Shown here: in pieces, positions 43,222-52,252 of the stretch
How the letters are laid out: the number at the start of each line of letters is the position of its first letter
Position numbering within the stretch: the first letter of the stretch is position 1
Assembly: GCF_008634025.1 (NCBI RefSeq)
Contig: NZ_PDCM01000001.1
Span: 4,248,501 to 4,312,500, forward strand
DNA from: Streptomyces albofaciens JCM 4342
GTDB lineage: Bacteria > Actinomycetota > Actinomycetes > Streptomycetales > Streptomycetaceae
Direction of reading: 5' to 3'
DNA length: 64,000 nt
Position numbers and translations under genes: made by a program
The notes under the pieces: model-generated
Seen by the model: the letters and a program-made list of their open reading frames with translations, nothing else
What the model was told of the DNA's origin: nothing
The model's database searches: none

Positions 43222-44271
43222 ATGCTGCGCATCGCGGTAGTGGGGGCCACCGGAGCGGTGGGCCGGGAGTGCCTGACCCTGCTCGACGGCGGGATCGTGC
43301 CGGTGGAACAGGTGGTGCCCGTCGGTTCCGGGCGCAGCCTCGGCCGGGACGTGGGCGGCGAACTGGGGCTGTCGCTGCCCATGGCGGAGCTGGTGACGCT
43401 CGACGGGCTGGACCCCCGGGGCCTGGACGTCGCCGTCTTCTCCGCGGGAGCGGAGATCAGCGCCCGCGAGGCGGAGCGGCTGGCCTCGGCCGGGGTGCTG
43501 GTCGTCGACAACAGCTCCGCCTTCCGGATGCGCGCCGACGTTCCCCTCGTCGTACCGCAGGTCAACCCCGGCGCGCTCGACGACCGGCCGGCGTCGAACC
43601 TCGTGTCCAACCCCAACTGCTCGACCATCCAGCTGGTGCGCGCCCTGAAGCCGCTGCACGAACTGGCGGGCCTGGAAGGCGTCGTGGTGGCCACCTACCA
43701 GGCGGCGTCCGGCGGTGGCGTGCGCGGTCTGCGCGAACTGGCCGAGGAGTCCAGGGCCGTCCTGGACGACCCCCGCGCGCAGGGCGCCCCCGGCGGGCGC
43801 TTCGGACAGCCGCTGGCCTTCAACCTCGTCCCGGAGATAGGGCTGCCGGACGCCACCGGGCTCACGCACGAGGAGCGCAAGCTCGTCCGCGAGCCGCGCA
43901 AGATCCTCGGCCTGCCGGACCTGCGGGTGAGCGCCACCGCGGTCCGGGTCCCGGTCTTCGACTGCCACTCCGAGGCCGTGCACGTCAGGCTGCGGGAGCC
44001 GGTCACGGCCGGGTCCGTCGAGGCCGCCCTGGCCGCGACACCCGGGATACGCGCCTACGGCCGGTCGCAGAGCCCCTCGTACCCCATGCCCCGCACCGTC
44101 TTCGCCCGGCCGGAGGACCGTGCCCTGGTCCACGTCGGGCGGATACGCGTCGAGCCGGAGGACGACCGGGCGGTGGCGCTCTGGGTGGTCGCCGACAACC
44201 TGTGGGTGGGGGCGGCGCTCAACGCGCTGCAGATCGTGGAACTCGCCCTGAAGAACGGGTGGCTCGGATGA
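43222..44271 (+). CDS. asd: Aspartate-semialdehyde dehydrogenase
   Basis: The 349-aa enzyme has the dinucleotide loop VVGATGAVGREC, the catalytic Cys in SNPNCSTIQ, and QAASGGGVRGL. It reduces aspartyl phosphate to aspartate semialdehyde. GGAGG precedes the ATG. The following aspartokinase gene overlaps by ATGA, in the order asd-ask, the reverse of the common primary-metabolism operon. Together with two specific regulators upstream this suggests a pathway-dedicated copy. It lacks the usual DapB or hom neighbours. Confidence 0.94.
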   Translation: MLRIAVVGATGAVGRECLTLLDGGIVPVEQVVPVGSGRSLGRDVGGELGLSLPMAELVTLDGLDPRGLDVAVFSAGAEISAREAERLASAGVLVVDNSSAFRMRADVPLVVPQVNPGALDDRPASNLVSNPNCSTIQLVRALKPLHELAGLEGVVVATYQAASGGGVRGLRELAEESRAVLDDPRAQGAPGGRFGQPLAFNLVPEIGLPDATGLTHEERKLVREPRKILGLPDLRVSATAVRVPVFDCHSEAVHVRLREPVTAGSVEAALAATPGIRAYGRSQSPSYPMPRTVFARPEDRALVHVGRIRVEPEDDRAVALWVVADNLWVGAALNALQIVELALKNGWLG

Positions 44272-45458
44272 CGGCCCGCCGCGTGCCCGTCGGGCCTCCG
44301 CTGGTGCTGAAGTTCGGTGGCTCGGCCTTCGCCGACCTCGACGGCTACCACCGGGTGGCCCGGTACGCGGCGCGCCGCGCCGCCGAGGACGGACGCCCGC
44401 TGGTCGTGGTGGCGAGCGCGATGTCCGGGACGACGGGCAGGCTCCAGCAGACCTTGGACGCCCTGGCCGAGGACCCGCCGGCGGACGCCGCGGCCATGCT
44501 GCTGACCACCGGTGAGACGGTGAGCGTCGCCCTGCTGGCCGCCGCGCTCGACGCCGAGGGCGTGCCGGCCCGCCCCCTCCAGGCGGCGGACACCGGACTC
44601 CTCGCCGAGGGGCCGGCCGACCGGGCGGCGCTCGTCTCGGCCGGCCCCGGGGCGCTGGCCGGGGCCCTGGCCTGCTGCCCGGTCGCGGTCGTCCCCGGTG
44701 GCCAGGCCGTCGACGCGGAGGGACGCACCGTCATGCTGGGCCGTAACAGCTCGGACCTCTCGGCGGTGGCGACGGCCGCCGCGCTGGGTGCCGAGACCTG
44801 TGAACTCTTCTCCGACGTGCCCGGAGTGTGCACCGCCGACCCCTACCTGGTCCCGGAGGCCCGCACCCTCTCCCGCATCAGCTACGAGGGAGCGCGCCGG
44901 ATGTCCCGGCACGGGGCCAAGGTCGTCCACGAGGGCGCCGTGGACTGGGCGGAGCGCGGTGGAGTGCGGCTGCTGTGCCGTCCCTTTCCCTGGTGCGAGG
45001 CCCCGGACGGCGGGACCGCCGTGGGTACGGGACCGGAGGCGGCCGCGGTCGTCGTGCACCGCCACAGCGACGTGTGGTGCTTCGGGTCCGGGCGAGAACG
45101 CGGGGCGGTGGGGAGACTGCTGGGGGCCGAGGGCCTGGCCGTCGCGGAGTTCGACACCGCGGGCGGGGCATGTCTGACGGTGCCGGCCGGAGTGCGGGGC
45201 GTGGCCCGGCACTTGCGCGACGCGCGCCGTCTCGACGGCCTGTGCCTGGTCACCACGCTGTGGCCGGACGGCAGGGCGGAGCACACGGCGGTGCCGCGCC
45301 CGGAGGCCGCGGCCGAAGCCCGCAGGCGCCACGCGCTGCTGTACCCGGACCCCGGGGGCACCGCCGGTCGGGCCGTCCGGCCACCGGCCAAGGCCCGCTC
45401 CCCGCACAGCGACGTCCTGGTCGGTCCGGCCCGGTCGGAGAGCCGGCGTCCGTCGTGA
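44268..45458 (+). CDS. Aspartokinase-like protein, probably pathway-dedicated
   Basis: The 396-aa product begins VLKFGGSAFADLDGY (kinase KFGGSS loop with A for the second S) and contains TTGETVSVALLAAAL, LGRNSSDLSAVATAAAL and FSDVPGVCTADPYLVP, all aspartokinase hallmarks. The C-terminal half should carry ACT domains but is divergent, with an extra Arg/Ala/Pro-rich tail (from about 345). A changed regulatory half would free the enzyme from lysine/threonine feedback, as expected for a biosynthetic-cluster copy; this is inferred. The start overlaps the asd stop. Confidence 0.88.
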   Translation: MTARRVPVGPPLVLKFGGSAFADLDGYHRVARYAARRAAEDGRPLVVVASAMSGTTGRLQQTLDALAEDPPADAAAMLLTTGETVSVALLAAALDAEGVPARPLQAADTGLLAEGPADRAALVSAGPGALAGALACCPVAVVPGGQAVDAEGRTVMLGRNSSDLSAVATAAALGAETCELFSDVPGVCTADPYLVPEARTLSRISYEGARRMSRHGAKVVHEGAVDWAERGGVRLLCRPFPWCEAPDGGTAVGTGPEAAAVVVHRHSDVWCFGSGRERGAVGRLLGAEGLAVAEFDTAGGACLTVPAGVRGVARHLRDARRLDGLCLVTTLWPDGRAEHTAVPRPEAAAEARRRHALLYPDPGGTAGRAVRPPAKARSPHSDVLVGPARSESRRPS

Positions 45459-45652
45459 ACGCCGCCGACGCGCGGCAGGCCGGGTGCCGGGGGGAATGCC
45501 TGTAACGAACACCTACAACTTGACCAACATTTGGTGTCATGGGAACACCTTTTGCATCAGCCTCTCACGCAACAGGCGGTTACCACAGGCCGGTTGAGGA
45601 TTCAACGGCGTGGCCGCATCCACGAGGCAAGGCGAGAGGCAGGAATCGGAAC

Positions 45653-46327
45653 ATGGCGAAGAACCGCACCGTGCGGCACGGAGGACGCGCGCTGGTGCTC
45701 GCGGCGACGGCCGCGGGCCTGGCCGCGGCGATGACCGGGCCGGCCGCGGCGGCCGACGGCCCGGACCGCAAGCAGCTGATAGCCGACTGCGCGTCCGGCG
45801 AGGGCAAGTGCAGCTTCAACGAGCCGGTGCTCGGCAAGGCGTACCTGGGCGACTTCCGGCAGGTGTCCAACTCGCTGTACAACTGCACCTCGTCGCCCGC
45901 CACCCAGTCGATGGGCTGGTCGGACACGGTGGGGTCCACCGACACGGCGGGCGTCTCCGTCACCGCCGGCGGAAAGCTCGCGGGCATCATCGACCTGAGC
46001 GTCACGGCGCAGTACAGCCACACCTGGTCCAGCTCGCACACCGAGAACAGCTCGCTGGACATGACCGTCCAGCCCGGCGAGGTGGGCTGGATCTCCCGCG
46101 CCCAGGTGATGCAGACCGTCTCGGGCACCTGGCAGACGCACTACGACAGCCCCAAGTGGGGGCACTACTACTGGTTCGTCCCGGACACCGTCACCGGTCC
46201 GGCGGCCAACGGTACGGACGGCGTCAGCAACGCGGTGGTCGTCAAGACGCGGAAGATGACGGCGGCCGAGAAGGCGTCGTGCTCGGCCGACGCGCACCGG
46301 GGGAAGACCTTCCAGCGCAAGCGCTGA
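45653..46327 (+). CDS. Secreted beta-rich protein, aerolysin/ETX-like
   Basis: The 224-aa product has a signal peptide (basic MAKNRTVRHGGR, hydrophobic ALVLAATAAGLAAAM, cleavage after AAAA near residue 33). The mature part has Cys pairs (about 45 and 52, and a C-terminal Cys). A long Ser/Thr-rich alternating stretch, GVSVTAGGKLAGIIDLSVTAQYSHTWSSSHTENSS, resembles the insertion strands of aerolysin/ETX-MTX2-type pore formers. Secretion is well supported; pore formation is only a pattern guess. It stands alone. The 194 bp upstream contain GGTGT-N7-ACACC (45533-45549) and a repeated GAACACCT. Confidence 0.8.
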   Translation: MAKNRTVRHGGRALVLAATAAGLAAAMTGPAAAADGPDRKQLIADCASGEGKCSFNEPVLGKAYLGDFRQVSNSLYNCTSSPATQSMGWSDTVGSTDTAGVSVTAGGKLAGIIDLSVTAQYSHTWSSSHTENSSLDMTVQPGEVGWISRAQVMQTVSGTWQTHYDSPKWGHYYWFVPDTVTGPAANGTDGVSNAVVVKTRKMTAAEKASCSADAHRGKTFQRKR

Positions 46328-46492
46328 CCCTCCGCCGGAAGGGTCCGCCTTCCGGTACCGCGAGCGCTGCCTCCCCGGCCCGGGCGTGACCTGCCGGCGC
46401 AAGGGCCGGGGAACGGCCGCGCTGGGCGGGCCGCCCGCGGCACCGCGGCCACGGCCGGGCGCGGTGCCGTACGCGTGGCCCGGCCGCCCCGG

Positions 46493-46909
46493 TCAGCCGC
46501 TGCCCCCGACGTCGACCCGCAGCCGTACCTGCTCCGCCAGGCGCTCCAGGCTGCGGTCCAACTCGGCGTTGACCTCCTTCTCGCCGGGGTCGTGCCGCTC
46601 CTCGAAGAAGGACAGGTGCACCGTCACCTCGCTGGCGCCGCTGCCGATCCCGGACACCTGGAGCCAGCCGGCGTAGCTGCCGGTCTCGCGGGTGCCCCAC
46701 TCCAGCCGCATCTGCTCGCGCTCGGCGCGGAACAGCGCGGGCGCGTCCTCGCCCGTACGGTCCTCGTGCACGGTCACCGCCGGCAGCTCCTCCGCGCGGA
46801 CGTGCAGAGCCTGCGGCAGCCAGCTGTCGAGCTGCCCCACGTTGCTCGCCTGGTCGAATACGTGCTCGGGCAGCGCGGGCATCGTGCGGGAACGCTCGTA
46901 TTCGCTCAT
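46493..46909 (-). CDS. SRPBCC-family protein
   Basis: The 138-aa single-domain protein starts MSEYERSRTMPALPEHVFDQASNVGQLDSWLP and shows the START/Bet v 1-like order of strands ending VTVHLSFFEERHDPG and a long C-terminal helix (VNAELDRSLERLAEQVRLRV). Members bind hydrophobic ligands or act as polyketide cyclases. Its isolated position gives no pathway clue. A GC-rich 165 bp separate it from the convergent secreted-protein gene. Confidence 0.86.
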   Translation of the reverse strand: MSEYERSRTMPALPEHVFDQASNVGQLDSWLPQALHVRAEELPAVTVHEDRTGEDAPALFRAEREQMRLEWGTRETGSYAGWLQVSGIGSGASEVTVHLSFFEERHDPGEKEVNAELDRSLERLAEQVRLRVDVGGSG

Positions 46910-47182
46910 GCCTGACCCATCCTCGTCATAAGCCGTACCGATGAAGCCGTATCGAACAATCCGTACCGCCCCCCTCCGTATCCGTCTGCCCGCGGACGGC
47001 GCCGCAAGGCCCACAACCACCCGTTCGCTGTCACCGGGTCCGCCCTTCAGCCGCACCGGGCCGGCGGGACGGCCGGATCGGGCAACGGCGGTGTCCGTCG
47101 CGGGCAAGACGGGACGGCCGGGGCCGCGGTTGACTTCCGGCCACCCGTCCGACGGAACCGGACGACCGCAACGGAGTACGCC

Positions 47183-47716
47183 ATGCCCCGGCAGGCAGCC
47201 GACGGGTTCTGGAAGAACCTGAAGCCGATCGAGAACTCCTTCAAGCCGGACGCCCTGCCCGAGGTCCGCATCCCGGGCGCGGCCACCGGCGACGACCGCT
47301 ACTACGCGCCGTTCACCGGGACCGTGGGCTCGCGCCCGCTGCGGATCAACGTCAAGGACAACTCCTGGTCCGACATCCTGCGCGCGAAGGAAGCCGGCCT
47401 GGTCAACCGGCACTACCACCCGCACGAGGTGTTCGCGTACACCCTCTCCGGCATGTGGGGGTACCTGGAACGGCCCTGGACGGCGCGCGCCGGGGACTTC
47501 GTGTACGAGGCGCCGGGGGAGGGCCACACCCTGGTCGCGTACGAGAGCGACGAGCCGATGAAGACCCTGTTCATCGTCAAGGGCCCGCTGATCTGGCTCG
47601 ACGAGCACGGCGAGCCCACCGGCTGCTTCGACGTGCACGACTACATCGCGATGTGCCGCGCCCACTACGAGCGGGTCGGCCTCGGGGCCGGCCACGTCGA
47701 CGGACTGTTCCGCTGA
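47183..47716 (+). CDS. Cupin dioxygenase-like protein (2,4'-dihydroxyacetophenone dioxygenase type)
   Basis: The 177-aa protein is one cupin barrel with metal motif NRHYHPHEVFAYTLSGMWGY (HxH...E) and GEGHTLVAY (second His). PMKTLFIVKGPLIWLDEHGEPTGCFDVHDYI closely follows the pattern of DAD-type cupins that cleave aromatic hydroxyketones with Fe. An oxygenase or isomerase acting on a small aromatic is likely. The neighbouring decayed AraC gene may once have been its regulator. Confidence 0.84.
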   Translation: MPRQAADGFWKNLKPIENSFKPDALPEVRIPGAATGDDRYYAPFTGTVGSRPLRINVKDNSWSDILRAKEAGLVNRHYHPHEVFAYTLSGMWGYLERPWTARAGDFVYEAPGEGHTLVAYESDEPMKTLFIVKGPLIWLDEHGEPTGCFDVHDYIAMCRAHYERVGLGAGHVDGLFR

Positions 47717-47742
47717 GCCCGCGCGCCGGACGTCCCGCCGCC

Positions 47743-48287
47743 TTCTCCCGGATCTCGACCCGGTCGGTTGCCCCCGCGGGCCGTGTGGACCTGTGGGAGG
47801 ACTACAACCGGCGGGCCCTGGTCGGCCTGACGTGCTCCCCGTACTCCGAGGACGGCCTGCCGGCCACGCAGGCCAACACCGGCCTCGGCAGCCCGCGGCT
47901 GGCCGACCCCGGCTGTGCCCCACGCACGTGGCGGACGCGCTCGGTGTCTCCACGCGCCAGCTCGGCCGCGACTTCCGGAAGGCCGGTCCGAGCCCGTCCC
48001 GGTACATCCTGGAACGCCGCCTGGAGCGGGCCCGGCAGGACCTGGCCGACCCCGCGTCCGCCCGGCTGACCGTCGCGGACATCGCCCACCGCTGGGGCTT
48101 CGCCGGCCGGCCGCACTTCACCCGGGTCTTCCGCGACCGGTTCGGCCGCACCCCGGGAGAGGTCCGCCCGGCCGTCAAGGGGCCCGGCCGGGCGGACATC
48201 GCGGTCGTGCGCCGGCCCTCGGAAGACGGCCGGTGCCGGCCCTCCGAAGAGGACCGGTGTCAGTCCTCCGAGAGGGACACGTTGTAG
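47743..48287 (+). pseudogene. Remnant of an AraC-family regulator
   Basis: Two parts of one AraC regulator survive in different frames. The first (frame 1, from 47743 to about 47905: RISTRSVAPAGRVDLWEDYNRRALVGLTC, SEDGLPATQANTGLGSPRLAD) matches the start of an AraC ligand-binding domain. From 47913 in frame 3, the C-terminal HTH domain follows at once (VADALGVSTRQLGRDFRKAGPSPSRYILERRLERARQDL, GFAGRPHFTRVFRDRFGRTPGEVR). About 150 residues between them are missing and the frame has shifted, so the gene is broken. It overlaps the 3' end of the gene at 48260. Confidence 0.78.
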
Positions 48288-49684
48288 ACGACGCGTCCGT
48301 TCAGCTCGGGGTGCGGACGTACGTACTTGCGGTACGGGGACTCGTTGGAGACCCAGAGCCGCTCGGTGGCGGGCCAGTAGGAGAGGTTCTCGGCGGCCGC
48401 CGGAGTGCGGCTCCATACGCGGACCGGGCCGTTGGCGCTGCCCCGGTAGAGGCAGTACGGCTCACCGAACCGCCGGCGCGCGTCCGGGCACATCGCGGTG
48501 AAGTAGAACCGGTCCTCCAGCTGCACGACACCCTGCGGACCCGCCAGCGGCACCTGGTACCCGGCAGTGGCCTGCACCAGGCCGCGGCTGTCGGAGCGCA
48601 GCAGGTGGCTGGTCGGGCTGAGCGGCCACCGCACCACACGGGAGGTGGGCCTGCTGGTCTCGACGGTCACCAGCGACGGCGAGAACGACGAGCCGTGGTC
48701 GATGGAGGCGCCGCTGAAGCAGGGCGTCTCGTGCGGGCTGCTGCCGCACCCGCGGCGGCCGATGAAGGAGTACTCGCCGACCTGCGGCAGCGCGGCCGCC
48801 TGCCAGTTGGCGCTCACCGCGCCGCGGTGCACGCCCACGCGCCCCGAGGTCGCGGTGGTGGCCCACAGGTGGCGCACGTCGAAGACGCGCAGCCGCTCGT
48901 TGCTGTAGAGGAACAGGTAGGGGCCGTACCAGGAGAGGGTGTCGCCGTGTCCCTTCAGCGCGGCGAAACCGTTGCGCTGCGGGGCGACGAGCAGGGCGCT
49001 GCGGTAGCGCGCCCGGCCCTGGTCGGTGACGTCCGTGAACGACACCTTCATGAAGTGGTCGATCTGCTTGGCGCCGCGCCAGGGGCGGTTGTGCCGGTTG
49101 CGCGGGGCGCTCGGGTGGCTGTAGCTGGACGCCCAGCTCGCGGCGACGATGCTGCGTCCCTGCCAGCGTCCGGAGCGCGGCTCGGCCTCCCCCGAACCGG
49201 TCAGGCCCTGCGGCACGTACGCCCATCCCAGGTCGTCCGACGACCCGCGCTGCCAGCAGAAGCCGTCCGCGCCGGCCAGCGGCACCCTGGTGGGGCAGCG
49301 TGAGAGGTGGGGCGCCGGGTACGCGCGGGTGTTCAGCCAGGACGTGAGGGACACCGGCCGCAGTGCGCGGAAGCGCCGTTCGAGCGCGAGGACGCGGCCG
49401 CGGTCCGAGCCGTCGTAACGGAGGCGGAAGCCCTGGTGGCCGATGGGGGAGATGACCCCTTTCGACCGGCCGCCGGGCATCGCGCTCTGCGGGAGCTGTT
49501 CGTCCCGGAAAGCCCGCTGCTCACCTTCGTGGGCATAACGGGCGGAGTCCGCGGCGACCGACGGCGGTTCCTGCGGTGTCGCCGTCGGGGCGCCGACCGT
49601 GAGAACGGCGGCCAAGGATCCCACCGCGGCCACAAGTGCCGTACACCGAGAAAACTTCAATTCTACCAGCCACTCTTTCCGCAA
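48260..49684 (-). CDS. Secreted protein of unknown function
   Basis: The start was set at TTG 49684, which lies 6 nt after GGAGG; 474 aa. The N-terminus MRKEWLVELKFSRCTALVAAVGSLAAVLTVGAPTA is a signal peptide with a likely cut after the hydrophobic core. The mature protein has six or more Cys in pairs (SRCP, FCWQ, RGCGSSPHETPCF, MCPDA, YCLYR). Repeated short strands (GWAYVPQGLTG, YGPYLFLYSNERLRVFDVRHLW, VVQLEDRFYFTAMCPD, LSYWPATERLWVSNES) read like a beta-propeller. Family unknown to me; extracellular, disulphide-stabilised. Confidence 0.8.
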   Translation of the reverse strand: MRKEWLVELKFSRCTALVAAVGSLAAVLTVGAPTATPQEPPSVAADSARYAHEGEQRAFRDEQLPQSAMPGGRSKGVISPIGHQGFRLRYDGSDRGRVLALERRFRALRPVSLTSWLNTRAYPAPHLSRCPTRVPLAGADGFCWQRGSSDDLGWAYVPQGLTGSGEAEPRSGRWQGRSIVAASWASSYSHPSAPRNRHNRPWRGAKQIDHFMKVSFTDVTDQGRARYRSALLVAPQRNGFAALKGHGDTLSWYGPYLFLYSNERLRVFDVRHLWATTATSGRVGVHRGAVSANWQAAALPQVGEYSFIGRRGCGSSPHETPCFSGASIDHGSSFSPSLVTVETSRPTSRVVRWPLSPTSHLLRSDSRGLVQATAGYQVPLAGPQGVVQLEDRFYFTAMCPDARRRFGEPYCLYRGSANGPVRVWSRTPAAAENLSYWPATERLWVSNESPYRKYVRPHPELNGRVVYNVSLSED

Positions 49685-50086
49685 TTCCGTCCTCCGGAAT
49701 GCCGGCACACCGCCGCGCGCCGGGGCGCGGTGGCGGTCCAAGTGCAGGGCGGAAGGCAGGAGTTGCAGAGTCGCGGGGCTCCCCGGATGGCAGCTCCCTG
49801 ATCACAGGAAGAAAGGATTCCATCACCGGGCCTCCTTGGAGGAGTACGCCGGCGTCAACAGGCTGGTACTTCACTCGGACGAGTTATCCGGGGCGCAGTC
49901 GACATCCATGCCGAGAGTGGGTCGTACGACAAGTAGGACAAGCTTTTCATGTGGCTGTGCGACCGCGAAGGCGACGGATATCCGGCCCCGCCGCCTTTCG
50001 CGAGGAGAAACCGGCGGGAAACGCCGACGGCGGCGCACCTCCGGAATTCCCGGGGCGCGCCGCCGTCCGTGCCGCCGTCCGCGCTG
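49685..50086. other. Non-coding region, 402 bp
   Basis: Between the secreted-protein start and the RNase H stop. The part 49800-49960 is richer in A+T and should carry the promoter of the secreted-protein gene. A leftward frame opening at ATG 49823 after AAGGAGG encodes a Pro/Arg-rich peptide running into the secreted gene in another frame. I do not trust it as a gene. Confidence 0.5.
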
Positions 50087-50800
50087 CTATCCGGCCGCTC
50101 CGGCACCCGCCGCGCACGCCGGGTGGCCCCAGCCCTCGGAGTTCTTCGAGATCGGCTCGCCCTTGCCGTACGCCTGCCCGCAGCGGCACTGTCCGGGGAA
50201 CCGCGCCTTGATGGTCCCCCGCGACGGCCGCGGGCCCTTGCCCTGGCGCGCCGCCGGGACCCGCCCGGCACGCGACGGCCGCGCCGCCCCGCCGGAGGAG
50301 GCGGCGGGCGGCTCCGGTTCCGGCAGCGCGGAGCCGAGGGCGCTGCCGATGGCCTGCTGGGTGCGGGCGGTCTCGCTGGCCGCTCCGTCCGCCGCCGCGT
50401 TCAGCGGGTCGCCGTCGACCTGGTGCGCCGGTACGTACACGAAGTCCACCGACCGCCCGGCGAGCAGCTCGTCGATCGCGACGATCAGGTCCCGGTTGGC
50501 CACCGGCTTGCCCGCGGCGGTCTTCCACCCCTTCTTCCGCCACCCCGGCAGCCAGGTGGTGACCGCCTTCATCGCGTACTGCGAGTCCATCCGCACCTGG
50601 AGCGGCACCGCGGGGTCGGTGGCCGCCAACAGCTCCCGCAGCGCGGTCAGTTCCGCCACATTGTTGGTCGCGGTGCCCAGCGGCCCGGCCTCCCAGCGCT
50701 CCACGGCGCCCGTGGCCCCCGCGATGACCCATGCCCAGGCCGCGGGCCCGGGGTTTCCTTTCGACGCCCCGTCGCAGGCGGCGGTGATCAGTTCTGCCAT
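50087..50800 (-). CDS. Ribonuclease H-like protein with C-terminal cysteine motif
   Basis: Residues about 1-145 are an RNase HI domain with the four acidic residues: D in TAACDGASKGNPGPAAW, E in NNVAELTAL, D in VRMDSQYAMKAV, and D in HQVDGDPLNAAADGAA. A Pro/Ala/Arg-rich linker follows, and then a small motif QCRCGQAYGKGEPISKNSEGWGHPAC that may bind zinc. The added tail would help bind nucleic acid. It removes RNA from RNA-DNA hybrids. 237 aa, monocistronic. Confidence 0.9.
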   Translation of the reverse strand: MAELITAACDGASKGNPGPAAWAWVIAGATGAVERWEAGPLGTATNNVAELTALRELLAATDPAVPLQVRMDSQYAMKAVTTWLPGWRKKGWKTAAGKPVANRDLIVAIDELLAGRSVDFVYVPAHQVDGDPLNAAADGAASETARTQQAIGSALGSALPEPEPPAASSGGAARPSRAGRVPAARQGKGPRPSRGTIKARFPGQCRCGQAYGKGEPISKNSEGWGHPACAAGAGAAG

Positions 50801-50880
50801 CCTTCGATACTGCCAGTACTCCGGACCTTCCCCGACCAGGGCCCCGGCGGTCGCACGCGGCCCGCCGGGGCCCCGCCGCG

Positions 50881-51882
50881 TCAGCAGGTGGGGCGCTGGG
50901 CGTGGGCCGGGTCGAGCGCGTTCAGGGCGAGGCGGGTCGCCGTCCGGTTGTAGGTGATGTTGAGGTGGGTGATGGGGCTGATCAGGCAGTGGCTCTGGAC
51001 CGTCTCGTTGGTGACGTTGCGGGCCGGCGCCAGGAACGCCGAGGAGTAGGGGGTCACGACCTCGTCGTACCAGGTGGTGATGACGGTGTAGTCGACGGCC
51101 GGGTCGGTCTCGCCGCCGGCGTTCAGCTCCTTGAGGAAGCGCGAGCCGACGACCTGCTGCTCGCAGGCGGGGCAGGCCGCGCCGACCACGACGTCGACGC
51201 CGGGTATCAGCCGGGCCAGCAGGCCGAGGCCGAGGAGCGAGGTGCCATGGTTGGGCGGGACGAAGGCGACGAGCCTGCCGGTCTTCGCGGCTCCGCCCAG
51301 GTTCTTGATGTAGTACCGCGGCATCATGCCGCCCTGCGAGTAGCCGACGAGGTCGACCTTGTCCGCGCCGGTCGCCGCCCGCACCCGGTCGACGAACGCG
51401 GCGAGCTGCCCGGCCGACTTCGCGATGTCGCCGGTGGCGAGAACGGGACCCTGGGCACCTCCGTAGTTGAGGGCGAAGACGCAGTAGCCGGCGTCCTTGA
51501 GCGTGGGGGAGAGGGCGGCCCAGTTGGCGTACCGGTTCTCGAAGGTGCCGTGCACGAGGACGACCGGGCGGGGGTGCGCCCGGCCCGGCTTGCACGACCA
51601 GTCGTTCGCGCCGATGGGCAGGGCGGTCGGCTTGGCGACCGAGTAGAGGAAGGCGGACAGGAAGTCGCCCTGCCGCGGCCCGACGGGGTCGGCGGCGGTG
51701 GGGGAAGCGGTCGCGTGCGGTGCGGAGGCCGCCGTCGCGGCGGTGGCCCGTGCGGTCGCGGCCTGGGCGCCCGGTGCCGTGACCGTGCCGGTCAGCACCA
51801 GACCGGCCGTCACCACCAGGCCGGTCAGCGCGGCCAGTGGCCGTCGGCGGCGTCTCGTGCGCATGGTCCCGTTGCTGCGCAT
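50881..51882 (-). CDS. Secreted triacylglycerol lipase / esterase
   Basis: ATG 51882 follows AAGAGGAG with 8-nt spacing. The 333-aa product has a twin-Arg-like basic N-terminus (RTRRRRRPLAAL), a hydrophobic signal core and an AQA-type cleavage site. The alpha/beta-hydrolase fold has VVLVHGTFENRYANW (oxyanion), GYSQGGMMPRYYI (nucleophile Ser), and likely acid Asp and His in VVTPYSSAFL and PITHLNITYN. Four Cys suggest two disulphides, typical of Streptomyces extracellular lipases. Monocistronic. Confidence 0.92.
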   Translation of the reverse strand: MRSNGTMRTRRRRRPLAALTGLVVTAGLVLTGTVTAPGAQAATARATAATAASAPHATASPTAADPVGPRQGDFLSAFLYSVAKPTALPIGANDWSCKPGRAHPRPVVLVHGTFENRYANWAALSPTLKDAGYCVFALNYGGAQGPVLATGDIAKSAGQLAAFVDRVRAATGADKVDLVGYSQGGMMPRYYIKNLGGAAKTGRLVAFVPPNHGTSLLGLGLLARLIPGVDVVVGAACPACEQQVVGSRFLKELNAGGETDPAVDYTVITTWYDEVVTPYSSAFLAPARNVTNETVQSHCLISPITHLNITYNRTATRLALNALDPAHAQRPTC

Positions 51883-52252
51883 CACGTGTACTCCTCTTGC
51901 CGTGGATCGGTACGGACACAAGAAGGGCGGACGCGGCACGCCGGACCGGCACCCCGTGTACCGGGGCCGGGAAGAAGCTACCGGCGCGTAACGTCGGGAC
52001 CACGCTCGCGCCGCAAGGGCCGTTACGCCAGGGAAAAGGGCCCGGTGGCGAGAAATGTGTCACATGGATGACATCTTCGGGGGCCGCCGGGTCAGCCACC
52101 GGAGCCGGTGGAGGGACTACGGGAGGCGGTGGGCGGCGGGCCGTCGCCGCCCCCGGGCGCGTACGAGGCTGGACCGCCGGGGCCGGAACGGGGCACGATC
52201 CCGGCCCGGGGACTCGAACGCCCTGCCGCCCATGGTCCGGAGGAGGCCCGCG
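51883..52252. other. Divergent intergenic region, 370 bp
   Basis: Holds the promoters of the lipase (-) and the PucR-type regulator (+). A small inverted repeat TGTCA-CATGGA-TGACA lies at 52058-52073. The regulator frame is open back to 52055, but its predicted extra N-terminus is Arg-rich shadow sequence. No other gene seen. Confidence 0.5.

Noticed and set aside
45533..45549. GGTGT-N7-ACACC as a gamma-butyrolactone-type receptor site
   Set aside because: Arms are only 5 bp and no receptor gene is nearby; mentioned only as context for the secreted protein.
49521..49874. Leftward frame with ATG at 49823 after AAGGAGG, considered as a small peptide gene
   Set aside because: Codon third positions are not GC-biased, the product is Pro/Arg-rich and runs into the secreted-protein gene in another frame; the Shine-Dalgarno may be chance.
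52055..52252. Extended N-terminus for the PucR-type regulator
   Set aside because: The extra 66 residues are Arg-rich shadow sequence, and ATG 52253 has GGAGGAGG.
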